Positions 35,358 to 43,851 of a stretch of DNA of 64,000 nt are shown here, piece after piece. Origin of the DNA: Helicobacter burdigaliensis. Lineage in GTDB: Bacteria; Campylobacterota; Campylobacteria; Campylobacterales; Helicobacteraceae. A program made the translations under genes and the position numbers. Position 1 is the first letter of the stretch. The number at the start of each line of letters is the position of its first letter. The stretch spans positions 1 to 64,000 of the forward strand of contig NZ_QXJG01000008.1 of the NCBI RefSeq assembly GCF_003670295.1, given 5' to 3'. The notes beneath the pieces are model-generated. The model ran no database searches and was not told where the DNA came from. It worked only from the letters and a program-made list of their open reading frames with translations.

Positions 35358-35835
35358 AAAATTCCTCTTCTAGCTTTTCTTTTTTGATAAGAAAATCAAT
35401 CATTTCTCTAACTGCTCCTTTTCCGCCTTTTGATTTTAGGACTTTATAGACTTTTTTGCGTAAAATTTTAGCACAATCTTTAGGGGCAAAGGAGAATTTT
35501 GTTAAATTTAGCATGGAAAGATCGTTTAAATCATCACCAATTACTGCAAATTCATCAGTTTTTATATTTTCTTTTTCTAAGATTTCTTTTAGGGCAAGTG
35601 CTTTGTTGCTAATGCCTTGTTTTAAGTAGGTAATGCCTAATTCTTTAGCTCTTAATTCTAAGATTTTAGATTTTCTTCCAGTAATAATAGCCACTTTTTT
35701 CCCAAGTTTAATCCAGCCTGCAATTCCTAATCCATCTTTTACATTGAAAGTTTTGCTTTCAACTCCTTTTTCATTGTAGGTAATCCCGCCATCTGTTAGA
35801 GTTCCATCTACATCTAAGACGATTAGCTTTATCAC
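35344..35835 (-). CDS. kdsC: 3-deoxy-D-manno-octulosonate 8-phosphate phosphatase
   Basis: A HAD-family phosphatase releasing Kdo for LPS inner core. The N-terminal LDVDGTLTDGGI contains the nucleophile DxD; IITGRKS is motif II; and GDDLNDLSML is the acidic motif IV. It is 163 residues, the short C0-type HAD without a cap, as expected for KdsC. It overlaps hisB by 4 bases and lptC by 14, so envelope and histidine genes share a transcript. Confidence 0.93.
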   Translation of the reverse strand: MIKLIVLDVDGTLTDGGITYNEKGVESKTFNVKDGLGIAGWIKLGKKVAIITGRKSKILELRAKELGITYLKQGISNKALALKEILEKENIKTDEFAVIGDDLNDLSMLNLTKFSFAPKDCAKILRKKVYKVLKSKGGKGAVREMIDFLIKKEKLEEEFYALF

Positions 35836-36407
35836 AACACACCCTTTGTGCTAGGAATACTTAAAGCACTATTTTTCACACAAGCTCTACGCAAAGCCAC
35901 TGCAAATGCTTTAAAGATCGCTTCAATAATATGATGGCGGTTTTTACCTCTTTTTAGGACAATGTGCGCAGAAATACCTGCATTAAAAATAAGCGCTCTA
36001 AAAAACTCTTCGGCTAATTCACAATCAAATTCTCCAAGTTTTCCTTCTAGGTTTGGAATTTCATAAACCAAAAAAGGACGATTACTAAGATCTAAATCAC
36101 ATTCCACACAAGCCTCATCCATTACAACAGAAGCATTTCCAAAGCGTTCTACACAAGAAATAGGATAGAGAATCTCTTTTAATAGTTTTCCAAGTACAAT
36201 CCCACAATCTTCAACGCTATGGTGTGAATCAATATGCAAATCCCCTTTGCATTCTAGTTCTAAATCCCACAAGGCGTGTTTGCTAAGAGAGCTTAGCATA
36301 TGATCAAAAAAACCAATGCCTGTATTAATCTTACTTACTCCATTGCCATAAATCTCTAGCGTTGCTTTGATATGGGTTTCTTTAGTTTCTCTTGTGAGTG
36401 TTGCCAT
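35832..36407 (-). CDS. hisB: imidazoleglycerol-phosphate dehydratase
   Basis: The monofunctional HisB, which dehydrates IGP in histidine synthesis. The manganese-binding HHxxED signature is in DSHHSVEDCGI (about residue 65), with a second HHxxE in KRGKNRHHIIEAIFKAFAVALR; GIGFFDHMLSSLSKHA lies at the N terminus. The 191 residues match the dehydratase domain alone, with no phosphatase fusion. H. pylori lacks histidine synthesis, and no other his gene is in this window. The insertion into an envelope operon (kdsC-hisB-rlpA) is noteworthy. Confidence 0.95.
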   Translation of the reverse strand: MATLTRETKETHIKATLEIYGNGVSKINTGIGFFDHMLSSLSKHALWDLELECKGDLHIDSHHSVEDCGIVLGKLLKEILYPISCVERFGNASVVMDEACVECDLDLSNRPFLVYEIPNLEGKLGEFDCELAEEFFRALIFNAGISAHIVLKRGKNRHHIIEAIFKAFAVALRRACVKNSALSIPSTKGVL

Positions 36408-36416
36408 GATTTCTCC

Positions 36417-37229
36417 TTATTGTGTGATAATAAATGAGCCTACTAATTTTTTAGAAGCGATAACATCTCTAGCTTCTGCTTCACTTTTAAATCCACTTAA
36501 CATAACGCGATAAATAGGTGCATTATTTAAGCTATACTCTTTTACAAAAGCATTATAACCATAATTTGAGTGCATTTTTTGGAATCTATATGCTCCTTCT
36601 TTGTTTCTAAAAGCTCCAATTTGCACCATAAAACCTGAGATTTCCACACTTGTTTGTGTATTTGCCACTTTGTATTCTGTGTTTGCAAGTGTAGTGGTAT
36701 TTAAAGGGATAGTATTAGAAATTTGTCCATTAAATCCAATAACTTCTAAGCTAACTCTTGCAGTGCCTTTGCCTATCATATCTATGTCTTTTGCAGCAGA
36801 ATTTGAAAGATCAATGATTCTCCCGCTAATAAAAGGGCCTCTATCGTTGATTCTTACGATGGTGCTTTTCCCATTTTCTTTACTTGTTACACGCACGATA
36901 GTATTCATAGGTAAAGTTTTGTGGGCTGCTGTGTGTGCATACATGCTATAAGTTTCCCCATTGCTTGTTTTTTTACCATGAAACTTTGGGCCATACCAGC
37001 TTGCAACCCCATCACTTCTTTCTCCTAATGCAACAGAAGTAGGGTAATACCATTTTCCATTGATTTGATAGGGACGCATAGTGGCTTTATGCACGCGTTC
37101 ATTATTATTCATAGAGCCATAATTTTTGGCGTTAGAAGAAGCGTAAGAAGAAGGATTGTAAGAGCTACTTTTATAGCCACATCCTCCTAAAAATAAAAGT
37201 GCGCCAACAAAGAGTAAAGCTTTTTTCAT
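36417..37229 (-). CDS. rlpA: septal ring/rare lipoprotein A with SPOR domain
   Basis: RlpA is an outer-membrane lipoprotein; in Pseudomonas it is a lytic transglycosylase acting on naked glycan. The lipobox LGGC lies at residues 14-17. The double-psi barrel holds [29 protein letters not shown] and [17 protein letters not shown], with the aspartate in the RINDRGP motif. A SPOR domain (about 198-270, [16 protein letters not shown]) binds denuded septal peptidoglycan. Length 270. It overlaps the transglycosylase gene by 4 bases, suggesting a shared role in wall remodelling. Confidence 0.93.
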   Translation of the reverse strand: MKKALLFVGALLFLGGCGYKSSSYNPSSYASSNAKNYGSMNNNERVHKATMRPYQINGKWYYPTSVALGERSDGVASWYGPKFHGKKTSNGETYSMYAHTAAHKTLPMNTIVRVTSKENGKSTIVRINDRGPFISGRIIDLSNSAAKDIDMIGKGTARVSLEVIGFNGQISNTIPLNTTTLANTEYKVANTQTSVEISGFMVQIGAFRNKEGAYRFQKMHSNYGYNAFVKEYSLNNAPIYRVMLSGFKSEAEARDVIASKKLVGSFIITQ

Positions 37230-38302
37230 ACATTGCCTCCATCAAGGGGAATAATAATTTCTTGGTTAATAGAAAGGCTATTAGAATTTTTAATTGCATT
37301 GAAATTTGTAAGTTTTTTAGATGAGATTCCATAGCGTTTTGCAATCGAGTAAATTGTATCGCCTTTATTTACTTTATGCACGAGGTAATTTGTGATTTTA
37401 TTTCCTCGTTTAATATTAGCTTCTTTGTAGGAAGCTAGTAAATGATAGGGCAAATAAACATTATAAATTTTTGCTTTTTTAGGAGTGAAATTTTGCTTAA
37501 AATGTGGATTGTAGCGTTTTAATTCCTTTAAGCTTAGATTTGCTTGTGAGGCAATGAGGCTAAGGGGTGTGGAAGGATGTGCTTCAATAGTGGCTAAAAG
37601 CGAGTTTGCCCCACGATTTAAAAAGTAATCATAATCGCTAGATTTTAATAAATCTATATTGTGAAACAAAAGAGAAACAGAGAGAATTTTTCTAATATAC
37701 ATTCTACTTTCTAAAGGAATATATTTTGCCTCTGGATCTAAAAGCACCGCTAAAGAATCGCTACCTGCTTCTTTTATGGCACGCTTTAGCCTACCATCAC
37801 CACAATTATAAGCAATAGCAGCAAGATACCATTTACCAAAAGTATTTTTTAAATATTTTAAATAAGCAATGGCGGCTTGTGTGGATTTAATAGGATCTCT
37901 TCTCTCATCAATTTGAGAATTGATTTCTAAACCCATAGATTGAGCGGTTTTTGGCATAAACTGCCACATTCCTACTGCTTTTTTGTTAGATTTTGCAAGA
38001 AGGGAGAATTCTGATTCAACCATTGCAAGATATAAAAACTCTTGAGGAATCCCTTCTTTTAAAAACATTTCTTTAAGAGTAGGGATAAATTCGTAACCTT
38101 TTTCAAATTTATTAAGAATATAATCCTTTTTACCCTCTTTAAAGAAAGAATTTTTTACATCTATAAAATAGGGATTATTAAGGAAGTTTGGTTCAATATC
38201 AAAGGTATTTAAAACCTCTTCGCTTCTGTTGTCATAGGCAATTTGCCCAAATTCTGCAAAACAAAATGTAAAACTTAAAAATAATGCTAAAAATATTTTC
38301 AT
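37226..38302 (-). CDS. mltD: MltD-like membrane-bound lytic transglycosylase
   Basis: A periplasmic murein transglycosylase of 358 residues. The signal peptide [16 protein letters not shown] is followed by an SLT domain with catalytic Glu in [15 protein letters not shown], then [19 protein letters not shown] and [15 protein letters not shown]. There is one LysM domain near the C terminus ([20 protein letters not shown]...NQEIIIP). Canonical MltD has two or more LysM repeats; here a degenerate earlier copy may be around YNPHF...VYLPYHLL. It is the first gene of the minus-strand envelope block as read, upstream of rlpA. Confidence 0.92.
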   Translation of the reverse strand: MKIFLALFLSFTFCFAEFGQIAYDNRSEEVLNTFDIEPNFLNNPYFIDVKNSFFKEGKKDYILNKFEKGYEFIPTLKEMFLKEGIPQEFLYLAMVESEFSLLAKSNKKAVGMWQFMPKTAQSMGLEINSQIDERRDPIKSTQAAIAYLKYLKNTFGKWYLAAIAYNCGDGRLKRAIKEAGSDSLAVLLDPEAKYIPLESRMYIRKILSVSLLFHNIDLLKSSDYDYFLNRGANSLLATIEAHPSTPLSLIASQANLSLKELKRYNPHFKQNFTPKKAKIYNVYLPYHLLASYKEANIKRGNKITNYLVHKVNKGDTIYSIAKRYGISSKKLTNFNAIKNSNSLSINQEIIIPLDGGNV

Positions 38303-38512
38303 TAGATAAAATCCTTTTTATATAATGTATAGAATATAGTTTAATTGAATATGAATCTTTTGTGTTTTTTGAGAAAAAACGCAACATTATATCTAAAAAT
38401 AGGTTAGGTTTCAAATAAGAGGATTGCTAGAGTTTTTGTGTTGAAAATTAAACAAAATTAGAAAAAGTTTTAAGAAATTAAATAAGATTTGAAACTTTTA
38501 AGCTAAGAAGAG

Positions 38513-38518
38513 TATAAT
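38513..38518 (+). promoter_or_regulatory. sigma70 -10 box of trxA
   Basis: TATAAT 40 bases before the trxA ATG; a strong ribosome site ACAAGGAG lies at 38541-38548. Confidence 0.55.
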
Positions 38519-38557
38519 TGTAAGGATAAAAATTATTATTTACAAGGAGACAGAGTT

Positions 38558-38875
38558 ATGGCTGGTTATATTGAACTAACAGAGCAAAATTTTGAAGAAA
38601 CAATTAAAGATGGTGTTGTAATGGTTGATTTTTGGGCACCTTGGTGTAATCCATGCAAGATGATTTCCCCAGTGATTGATAAGCTTGCAGCAGAATATGC
38701 AGGAAAAGCAAAAATTTGTAAAGTAAATACAGATGATCAACAAGAGTTGGCAATGAAATTTGGAATCCGCTCAATCCCTACAATTTTCTTCTATAAAGAT
38801 GGACAAAAAGTAGATGAAATGATTGGTGCTGCAAGTGAGCAAGATTTTAGAAATAAAATTGATAGTTTATTGTAA
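38558..38875 (+). CDS. trxA: thioredoxin with atypical CNPC active site
   Basis: A 105-residue thioredoxin, normal in length and fold (VMVDFWAPW, KVNTDDQQELAMKFGIRSIPTIFFYKDG with the cis-proline SIPT). The active site reads WCNPCK, Cys30-Asn-Pro-Cys33, instead of the canonical CGPC. The dipeptide between the cysteines sets redox potential, so this is a real departure. It reduces ribonucleotide reductase, peroxiredoxins and similar targets. It is followed by an unknown gene and trxB, which regenerates it. Confidence 0.95.
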   Translation: MAGYIELTEQNFEETIKDGVVMVDFWAPWCNPCKMISPVIDKLAAEYAGKAKICKVNTDDQQELAMKFGIRSIPTIFFYKDGQKVDEMIGAASEQDFRNKIDSLL

Positions 38876-38905
38876 GAAAAATTTAGATGAAAAAAGGGGC
38901 AGAAT

Positions 38906-39376
38906 TTGAAAAAATGTTGCCCTAGCTTTCCTATTGCATTTATTGTTATTTTTGCAATAGGGGCTTTTTTGTATTATCAGTATTCTTTTTCATCTGTATT
39001 GAAAATCAATTTCAAAGAGAATGGATTTTTTATACAAAAAGAAAAAGAAATAGAGTTTTTTGAACCTAAAGAATTGGAATATCATTTATGTTTTTATAGT
39101 TCTCATCAAGAAAATTGGAAAGAATTTTTAATCCAACAAAGTAAAAAATATCAAAATAAAATTTTAGCAATAGATTTATATCAAAATGGAAATATACAAG
39201 ATAATAAAATTGTGAATTTAAAAGTGAGTAGTCGTGGTTTGCTAAATCTTATTAATGGTTTTGAGATTAAGCAAGTTCCTCTTTGCTTTGCATTAAAGCA
39301 AAATAAAGAGAATCCATATTCTTATGAAAAGTTAAAAGAAAATGGCATTTATAAGCTGTTAAATTTTAAAAAATAA
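38906..39376 (+). CDS. unknown single-pass membrane protein in trx operon
   Basis: 156 residues, starting from TTG at 38906. One hydrophobic segment lies near the N terminus (about 9-27, IAFIVIFAIGAFLYYQYSF) and the remainder is periplasmic or cytosolic, mainly lysine-rich beta and helix. There are few cysteines (CCPS at the N terminus, one in HLCFY, one in PLCFA). No domain is recognised. It sits between trxA (30 bases) and trxB (21 bases), so a redox or membrane-tethering link is possible but unsupported by motif. H. pylori has trxA and trxB adjacent, so this is an insertion. Confidence 0.6.
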   Translation: MKKCCPSFPIAFIVIFAIGAFLYYQYSFSSVLKINFKENGFFIQKEKEIEFFEPKELEYHLCFYSSHQENWKEFLIQQSKKYQNKILAIDLYQNGNIQDNKIVNLKVSSRGLLNLINGFEIKQVPLCFALKQNKENPYSYEKLKENGIYKLLNFKK

Positions 39377-39397
39377 ATTCTATCTAAAGGAGTTAAA

Positions 39398-40339
39398 ATG
39401 TTAGAATTAGCTATTATTGGTGGAGGTCCTGCAGGATTAAGTGCTGGTTTGTATGCTACTAGAGGTGGTTTAAAAGAAGTGGTAATGTTTGAAAAGGGAA
39501 TGCCTGGTGGGCAAATCACTTCAAGTAGTGAAATGGAAAATTATCCAGGTGTTGCAGAGGTTAAAAGTGGATTTGATTTTATGCAGCCTTGGCAAGAGCA
39601 GTGTTTTAGATTTGGATTAAAGCATGAAATGGCAGAAGTAAAATATATTAAAAGAAAAGATAGCCATTTTGTGTTAGTTTTAAGCGATGGAAAAGAAGTG
39701 GAATCTAAAGCGGTAATTGTAGCAACAGGCGGAAGTCCGAAGCGTTCAGGAGTTAAGGGAGAAGATACTTATTGGGGTAAAGGTGTTAGCTCATGTGCAA
39801 CTTGTGATGGATTTTTCTATAAAAATAAAGAAGTTGTTGTTTTAGGGGGTGGAGATACTGCAGTAGAAGAATCTATCTATCTAGCAAAAATTTGTTCAAA
39901 AGTTACACTCATCCATAGAAGAAATGAATTTAGGGCTTCTCCTATTACTTTAGAGCGTGCCAAAAATGAACCTAAAATTAACTTTTTAACACCTTATGTG
40001 ATTGAAGAAATTTGCGGAAGCACTGAAGCGGGTGTAACAGGATTAAAACTTAAAAATTTAGAAGATGAAAGCACTATGGATTTAAAAATTGATGGAATTT
40101 TTGTTTTAATTGGCTATAATGTTAATAATAAAGTGCTAATGGACGAAAATGGTAATTCAATTTGTGCTTTAGATGAGTATGGACAAGCTGTTGTAAATCT
40201 AAAAATGGAAACAAATATTCCTGGATTATTTGTGGCTGGAGATTTACGCAAAGATGCTCCAAAGCAAGTAGTGTGTGCAGCTTCAGATGGAGCAACAGCG
40301 GCTTTAAGTGCAATTGAATATGTAGAACATCATAAATAA
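39398..40339 (+). CDS. trxB: thioredoxin reductase
   Basis: The NADPH-dependent flavoenzyme that reduces thioredoxin. The 313 residues include the N-terminal FAD motif [20 protein letters not shown], the redox pair Cys133-Ala-Thr-Cys136 (SCATCDGFF), the NADPH motif [18 protein letters not shown] and the C-terminal [17 protein letters not shown]. The low-molecular-weight bacterial type. Ribosome site AAAGGAG is 8 bases before the ATG. Confidence 0.96.
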   Translation: MLELAIIGGGPAGLSAGLYATRGGLKEVVMFEKGMPGGQITSSSEMENYPGVAEVKSGFDFMQPWQEQCFRFGLKHEMAEVKYIKRKDSHFVLVLSDGKEVESKAVIVATGGSPKRSGVKGEDTYWGKGVSSCATCDGFFYKNKEVVVLGGGDTAVEESIYLAKICSKVTLIHRRNEFRASPITLERAKNEPKINFLTPYVIEEICGSTEAGVTGLKLKNLEDESTMDLKIDGIFVLIGYNVNNKVLMDENGNSICALDEYGQAVVNLKMETNIPGLFVAGDLRKDAPKQVVCAASDGATAALSAIEYVEHHK

Positions 40340-40353
40340 TTAAGGGGAACTTT

Positions 40354-41124
40354 ATGTTAAAAATTGGTGTGTTTGGTGCTAGTGGGCGTGTAGGTAAGCT
40401 TGTAGTAGATTTAGCAAGGGATAGCAAAGAATTTAAATTAGAGAGTGTTTATGCAAGAAGAGAGTTAGATTTCTCTATTGATCCTGGAGTGCTGATTACA
40501 AGCGATCTAAAAGTCTTATTGCAATCTTGTGATGTGGTGGTTGATTTTACTACTCCAAAAGGAACAGAAAATCTTTTGGAAGTAGCAATAGCAGGGCATC
40601 CTAAACCGATTGTTATTGGGACAACAGGGCTAGAAACACATCATGAAAATCTAATCAAGGAAGCTTCTAAGAAGATGCCTATTTTATATGCTTCTAATAT
40701 GTCTTTAGGAGTGGCTGTGTTAAATAAGGCAATTTCTATGGTGGCTTCTACTTTGAGGGATTTTGATATTGAGATTGTAGAAACACACCATCATTTAAAA
40801 AAGGATTCTCCAAGTGGGACGGCTCTAAGTCTAGCAAGAACTTGTGCGGATGCAAGAGGGCTTGATTTGGATAAAGTTAGAATTAGTGGTAGAAATGGAA
40901 ATATAGGCGAACGCAAAGCAGATGAAATTGGCGTGATGTCTTTAAGGGGAGGCGATGTAGCTGGTATTCATAATGTGGGCTTTTATGGAGAGGGAGAGTA
41001 TTTGGAGTTTTGCCATACTGCAACTTCAAGAGCTACTTTTGCTAAAGGTGCATTAAAGGCAGCTTTATGGCTAAAAAATCAACCCCATGGACTTTATAGT
41101 ATTGAAGATTCTCTAAATTTATAA
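40354..41124 (+). CDS. dapB: 4-hydroxy-tetrahydrodipicolinate reductase
   Basis: DapB reduces the DapA product on the way to diaminopimelate and lysine. The N-terminal nucleotide motif IGVFGASGRVGKLVVD leads 256 residues. The substrate-binding signature VETHHHLKKDSPSGTALSLA has the catalytic His-His region and Lys. The end, FAKGALKAALWLKNQPHGLYSIEDSL, is conserved. It is 14 bases after trxB and 8 bases before purF, in one run of genes. Confidence 0.95.
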   Translation: MLKIGVFGASGRVGKLVVDLARDSKEFKLESVYARRELDFSIDPGVLITSDLKVLLQSCDVVVDFTTPKGTENLLEVAIAGHPKPIVIGTTGLETHHENLIKEASKKMPILYASNMSLGVAVLNKAISMVASTLRDFDIEIVETHHHLKKDSPSGTALSLARTCADARGLDLDKVRISGRNGNIGERKADEIGVMSLRGGDVAGIHNVGFYGEGEYLEFCHTATSRATFAKGALKAALWLKNQPHGLYSIEDSLNL

Positions 41125-41132
41125 GGAGTTTT

Positions 41133-42512
41133 GTGGAAACTAGAGATTGGAATGAGGAATGTGCTGTTGTAGGGGTTTATAATGTGCAAAATGCAGCTAT
41201 TAGTGCATATTATTCACTTTTTTCTATGCAACACAGAGGGCAAGAGGCTACCGGGATTGCAGCAAGCAATGGAGAGAGATTAACCTGTATTAAAAAGCAT
41301 GGATTGGTTACAAGTGTATTTTGTGATGAAACCTTAAACAAGCTAAAAGGTTTTAGCGCAATAGGACATAACCGCTATTCTACTGCTGGGGAAGATTCCA
41401 TAGCAGATGCACAGCCTGTTTTTGCTAGATATGATTTAGGTGAAATTGCAATTGTGCATAATGGAAATCTTACAAATGCAAAGCAAATACGCGATGAACT
41501 TATCGCAGAGGGTTCTATTTTTCAAAGTCATATGGATACAGAAAATCTTATCCATTTAATTGCAAGATCTAAAAAAGAGGCTTTGATTGATAGGATTAAA
41601 GAAGCAGTGTTGCGCGTGGAAGGTGCATTTTGTTTTGTGATTTTAAGTCGCAAAAAAATGTTTGTAATCCGCGATAGACATGGCTTTAGGCCTTTGAGTT
41701 TGGGAGAAGTTAAAAATCCTGATGGAAGTGTAGGTTATATTGTTGCAAGTGAAACTTGTGCATTTGATTTAGTGGGCGCAAAATATGTGCGTGATGTGAA
41801 TGCAGGTGAAATGCTTGTGTTTTCTAAAGAGGGAATGCAAAGCTATGATATTATGCCAAAAAACCCTTATCCTTGTGTGTTTGAGTATGTATATTTTGCG
41901 CGTCCTGATAGTCATGTTTTTGGCAGGCTTGTGTATAGCATTAGAAAAGCTATGGGAAGGGAACTTGCTAAAGAAAATCCTATTGAAGCAGATTTAGTTA
42001 TTCCTGTGCCAGATAGTGGCGTGGCTGCAGCTTTGGGTTATTCCCAAGAGAGTGGAATACCTTTTGAGCTTGGGATTATTAGAAACCATTATGTGGGAAG
42101 GACTTTTATTGAGCCTACACAGCAAATTAGAGAATTAAAAGTTAAATTAAAACTAAATCCTATTAGAGAGCTTATTGAAAACAAACGCATAATCGTAATT
42201 GATGATTCAGTTGTGAGAGGAACTACAAGCAAACAAATTGTGAAAATTTTAAGAGATTGTGGGGCAAAAGAGATTCATATGAAAATATCTTCTCCTCCTA
42301 CGATTTCTCCTTGTTATTATGGAGTAGATACCCCAAGCACAAGCGAATTAATTAGTGCTAGAATGAGTGATGAAGAGGTGTGTAAATTTATAGGTGCTGA
42401 TACACTTTCTTTTCTCTCTTTAGAGGGATTAAAAAGAAGCATAGGAGCAGAGGATTATAAATTTTGTCAAGCCTGTTTTGATGGAAATTACATTGTAAAA
42501 TTAAAGGAATAG
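41133..42512 (+). CDS. purF: amidophosphoribosyltransferase
   Basis: The first committed step of purine synthesis: PRPP plus glutamine to phosphoribosylamine. It starts GTG at 41133 (AAGGAG 4 bases upstream). A 9-residue propeptide, METRDWNEE, precedes the catalytic Cys10 (CAVVGVYN), as in B. subtilis-type PurF. Glutaminase motifs HRGQEATGI and GHNRYSTAGE follow, and the PRPP loop is RIIVIDDSVVRGTTSKQIV. Four later cysteines may hold the Fe-S cluster of this subgroup. At 459 residues it is complete. Confidence 0.95.
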   Translation: METRDWNEECAVVGVYNVQNAAISAYYSLFSMQHRGQEATGIAASNGERLTCIKKHGLVTSVFCDETLNKLKGFSAIGHNRYSTAGEDSIADAQPVFARYDLGEIAIVHNGNLTNAKQIRDELIAEGSIFQSHMDTENLIHLIARSKKEALIDRIKEAVLRVEGAFCFVILSRKKMFVIRDRHGFRPLSLGEVKNPDGSVGYIVASETCAFDLVGAKYVRDVNAGEMLVFSKEGMQSYDIMPKNPYPCVFEYVYFARPDSHVFGRLVYSIRKAMGRELAKENPIEADLVIPVPDSGVAAALGYSQESGIPFELGIIRNHYVGRTFIEPTQQIRELKVKLKLNPIRELIENKRIIVIDDSVVRGTTSKQIVKILRDCGAKEIHMKISSPPTISPCYYGVDTPSTSELISARMSDEEVCKFIGADTLSFLSLEGLKRSIGAEDYKFCQACFDGNYIVKLKE

Positions 42513-42514
42513 AT

Positions 42515-43477
42515 TTGAAACAAATGCTAACCTTTGGACGCTATTGTAAGCGTCGTTTTGGGCAAAGAGTGCGTAAGGTGCCTATTGCACTTGCTGGTTT
42601 TACTTGTCCTAATATTGATGGAAGTGTGGCTAAGGGGGGTTGTATTTTTTGTAAAAATGAAAGTTTTTCCCCTACTTTAGAGCATGAGCCAAAAGCTCCT
42701 TTAAAAATTAATCCTAGAATGAGCGAAAATCCGCTTTTGCCTATGCAGTTAAAGCAGTTACACTCACAATATGAATGGCAAAGTGATTTTCATAAAAATA
42801 AATTTGGTGTAGGTAAATATATGATTTATTTTCAATCTTTTACAAATACCTATGCACCTTTTGCTACATTACAAACGCTTTATACAGAAGCTTTGAAGTT
42901 GCCTAATGTTGTGGGTATGTCCATTGGCACTAGAACCGATAGTGTGAGTTTGGAGATTTTGGATTTGCTTGCAAGATTGCAAGAAGAGAGAGGACAAGAA
43001 ATTTGGGTGGAGTATGGAATACAATCTATTTATGATGAAACTTTAAAATTTATTAATCGCGGACATACCACAGAGGGAATGGAATATTGGATTAATGAAA
43101 CTAAAAAAAGAGGTTTAAAGGTATGCTCTCATATCATCTATGGACTTCCAAAAGAAAGTAAAGAAATGATGTTAAACTCCTTAAAACAAGTAATTGATTG
43201 GGGGAGTGATGGGATTAAAATACACCCGCTTTACATTATTGAAAAAACGATTTTGGCTTCATTGCACCAAAAGGGCGAATATAATCCTATTACTTTAGTG
43301 GATTATATTGATTTAATCGTGCAGTCTTTAAAAATGATACCGCAAAATGTCGTGATTCATCGCGTGAGTGCGGGGGTTAGAAACGATACTCTCATTGCCC
43401 CTAAATGGTGTTTTGATAAAAATATTCAAATGCGTTCTATTCGTGATGCTTTGAGGGAAGCTGGGATTGAATATTGA
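42515..43477 (+). CDS. radical SAM protein, TIGR01212/YhcC family
   Basis: A radical SAM enzyme of 320 residues with the family spacing C-x11-C-x2-C in CPNIDGSVAKGGCIFCKN (about 27-43). The SAM-barrel lines YFQSFTNTYAP, GMSIGTRTDS and WVEYGIQSIYDETL are characteristic. The product is unknown; in the family the oxidised substrate has not been generally defined. The start is TTG at 42515 (AAAGGA 6 bases upstream), 2 bases after purF. Confidence 0.85.
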   Translation: MKQMLTFGRYCKRRFGQRVRKVPIALAGFTCPNIDGSVAKGGCIFCKNESFSPTLEHEPKAPLKINPRMSENPLLPMQLKQLHSQYEWQSDFHKNKFGVGKYMIYFQSFTNTYAPFATLQTLYTEALKLPNVVGMSIGTRTDSVSLEILDLLARLQEERGQEIWVEYGIQSIYDETLKFINRGHTTEGMEYWINETKKRGLKVCSHIIYGLPKESKEMMLNSLKQVIDWGSDGIKIHPLYIIEKTILASLHQKGEYNPITLVDYIDLIVQSLKMIPQNVVIHRVSAGVRNDTLIAPKWCFDKNIQMRSIRDALREAGIEY

Positions 43478-43536
43478 TTTAAATTAAGGTTTTTGTTAAA
43501 ATTTATTTTCAATAAAAAGCAGTAAAAGGAAGTAAG

Positions 43537-43848
43537 TTGCCAAAAATGACACAAAATGAAAGCTCTACACTAGAGCAAGTTTCTACACAGATAGAAGAGC
43601 CTTTCTACTACAAGGTAATTTTATTAAACGATGACTACACAACGCAGGATTTTGTGATTGAAGTTTTGCAGAAGATTTTTGGCAAAAATTTTGAAGATTC
43701 GCTTAATTTAATGCTTCAAATTCACCACAATGGTAAAGGTGTATGCGGAATCTATCCTTATGATATTGCAGAAACAAAAGTGGCACAAGTTAGAAGAATG
43801 TCTAAAGAAAAGCAATATCCTTTGCGTGTAATTTTAGAAAAAGCCTAA
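43537..43848 (+). CDS. clpS: ClpAP adaptor ClpS
   Basis: ClpS delivers N-degron proteins to ClpAP. The 103 residues begin with a disordered arm, then FYYKVILLNDDYTTQDFVIEVL, the substrate-pocket region with the conserved NDD, and HHNGKGVCGIYPYDIAETKV. Start TTG at 43537 is chosen because AAGGAAG lies 6-7 bases upstream, which fits better than the in-frame ATG at 43546. It is coupled to clpA 3 bases downstream. Confidence 0.93.
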   Translation: MPKMTQNESSTLEQVSTQIEEPFYYKVILLNDDYTTQDFVIEVLQKIFGKNFEDSLNLMLQIHHNGKGVCGIYPYDIAETKVAQVRRMSKEKQYPLRVILEKA

Positions 43849-43851
43849 GCA

